64,000 nt of DNA from Anseranas semipalmata (Eukaryota; Chordata; Aves; Anseriformes; Anseranatidae): positions 522,263 to 586,262 of the forward strand of contig VXAA01003843.1 in assembly GCA_013399115.1 (NCBI GenBank). Reading direction: 5' to 3'. Under the pieces are notes generated by a model. It did no database searches, was not told the DNA's origin, and saw only the letters and a program-made list of their open reading frames with translations. Both the position numbers and the translations under genes were made by a program. Below, piece after piece: positions 62,544 to 64,000 of the stretch. Position 1 is the first letter of the stretch, and the number at the start of each line of letters is the position of its first letter.

Positions 62544-64000
62544 AAAAACCAACAGTTTCTTTCCTAGCGGGATTCTGTGCCATAACAGCAGCTAACTGTT
62601 GTACTGCTCTGTTTGCCCTTATTGCTCAGTTGTCTGGGATGTCATCACTGAGATGTGCATTGAGCTAGATGCCACTGAATATGGCCTTGTCACTGTGCAC
62701 CCCCAAATTCCTGAGATAATGTAATGATAGTAAAAACTGCTGTCCTTATCTAATTACTTCTCTTCTCTTTTTCCTGTAAAGGAAGTTAAGTAGTATCTGT
62801 GTCAGTAGTAAACCAATAGCTAGAAACTAATCCTGGCATCACTGTCTCAAATTGTGAATTACAACTCCATCAAACATGATGCTATCAAACTACATGTAGC
62901 CACTGTCACTAGATCACGATAGCTCTGCAGTAGCATCTTCCTCATCCAGATTAATTTTATACCATATTTCAGGCTTTTTTCTCCAAAGATCAAACGTAAT
63001 ATTTCTACCTGTCCTTTAATCACTTCTGGTTCATATCAATCTGTGTCAAAGAACAATACAACGATAATATATAACTCTAGGGAACACTGGTATTATATAA
63101 ACTGCAGCATAATGCTTACCATATTAAATTCAATTTTTCAATTTAGCTATTCTCTGTCTGTTTTACTTGGCTTTAAACTAAACAAACTTCCAGTGCCAAA
63201 TGCAGCAATTGGAACTGACCACCTACAGCACAAGATTAAGGAAATGAAAAAATGCTGTGTATTTGTTCTGAAGCTTAAACCTTCTCTCCAGCAAAGGAAC
63301 TTCATTGATTACAAACCACACTGCTCTAAATTAAATAAAACGGAAATATAATGAGCTATGGTGGAGTGAAGTAAAGTTTATGTTAAAGTGTTTTCAATCA
63401 CATAAACTCAAGGGAGGTCACTTTTCTGTTAAAAGAAATTTGCAGGCTTTTCTATGGAAAAAAATATTATCTGTAAACCTGGCAACTTTATTATAAAAGA
63501 CAATACATGTAGTGAAAGGAAGAGAAGTTGACTTCAGTTCATAAGAGGCCTTTTTACTTCTTCAATTTTCCCCTCTCTGTAAATAACTTTTTGACAGTGT
63601 CACATCATTTGGGGTTCTGTGGAGCAAAACCCTAATTTGCTACTGCACTCAGGCCCCAGAGACTTCAGTCTGACCATGCAGGCGGAAGACAGAAGCCACA
63701 GGTTTCAGTGGCACCCAAACTCTGAATTTTGTCAACATCTCTGTAACTATTGTAGCATGAAGCAAGAACATATCTTCCTCTACTTGCTCAGATACAAAAT
63801 GTGACCTATGCTGATATTATTCTAACCCAAGTGAGCATTGAGAAACAAACATCAACAGATGAGAGACAAGAGATGATATCCAGAGGTTGGGTGGCTATGC
63901 TACCTGTTTCCTACAAAAGGAAGTTCATGCTTTTTTCTGAGGCTTGCCAGCTCATGTTATTTGTAATGTTTACTCAACCATCTAAAAGCAAACAAAAATT
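62544..64000. other. Unique AT-rich non-coding DNA
   Basis: No gene or repeat recognised to the end of the window. The 102-codon frame at 63043-63351 has no domain features. Confidence 0.65.

Noticed and set aside
1..64000. Search for tRNA, rRNA, CRISPR arrays, operons, phage or defence systems
   Set aside because: Nothing with the structure of any of these was seen; the composition and CR1 content point to vertebrate nuclear DNA.

Overview
This window looks like nuclear non-coding DNA (intergenic, or inside very large introns) from a bird or a close sauropsid relative. The base composition is AT-rich, microsatellites and A/T tracts are scattered throughout, all reading frames are short, and the density of recent interspersed repeats is low. 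The clearest taxonomic clue is the retrotransposon content. A decayed CR1 LINE lies on the minus strand at about 32386-33455, with recognisable reverse-transcriptase blocks. A 5'-truncated CR1 3' end lies on the plus strand at about 49101-49150 and runs into an ATTCT pentanucleotide array. CR1 with 3' ends of this kind is the dominant LINE of birds. The species cannot be determined from the sequence alone.

I found no protein-coding gene, rRNA, tRNA, CRISPR array, operon or bacterial-type element that I can defend. Nearly all open frames are 60-125 codons, lack recognisable domains, and are what chance gives in 64 kb of six-frame AT-rich DNA. The exception is the 83-codon minus-strand frame inside the CR1. 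Two stretches have the form of internal exons with splice-site-like borders: 57556-57669 (better) and 15514-15603 (weaker). Both remain hypotheses.

Layout. 1-4690: unique AT-rich DNA with short simple repeats. About 4690-4870: a candidate conserved regulatory element with an RFX X-box and homeodomain-like sites. 4870-9295: unique DNA with a 14-bp-arm hairpin (5726-5760) and a nested inverted/direct repeat (8164-8230). About 9390-9745: a diverged minisatellite whose unit carries STAT-type TTCNNNGAA sites. 9746-16457: unique DNA with a T-rich island (11280-12235) and a GC-richer patch (14640-14880). 16458-16658: an assembly gap followed by a G15 run. 16659-32385: unique DNA, simple repeats, hairpins, and an old palindromic repeat remnant (27463-27549). 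32386-33455: the CR1. 33456-49100: unique DNA and small tandem duplications. 49101-49197: CR1 tail plus pentanucleotide array. About 50496-50625: an ancient interspersed repeat. 50626-64000: unique DNA with one exon-like segment, a homeodomain-motif-rich stretch (56196-56460) and more short fragments of the old palindromic repeat family.

No novel multi-gene system is present. The observations most worth checking are the STAT-site minisatellite, the exon-like segment at 57556-57669, and the X-box-containing candidate enhancer at 4690-4870.
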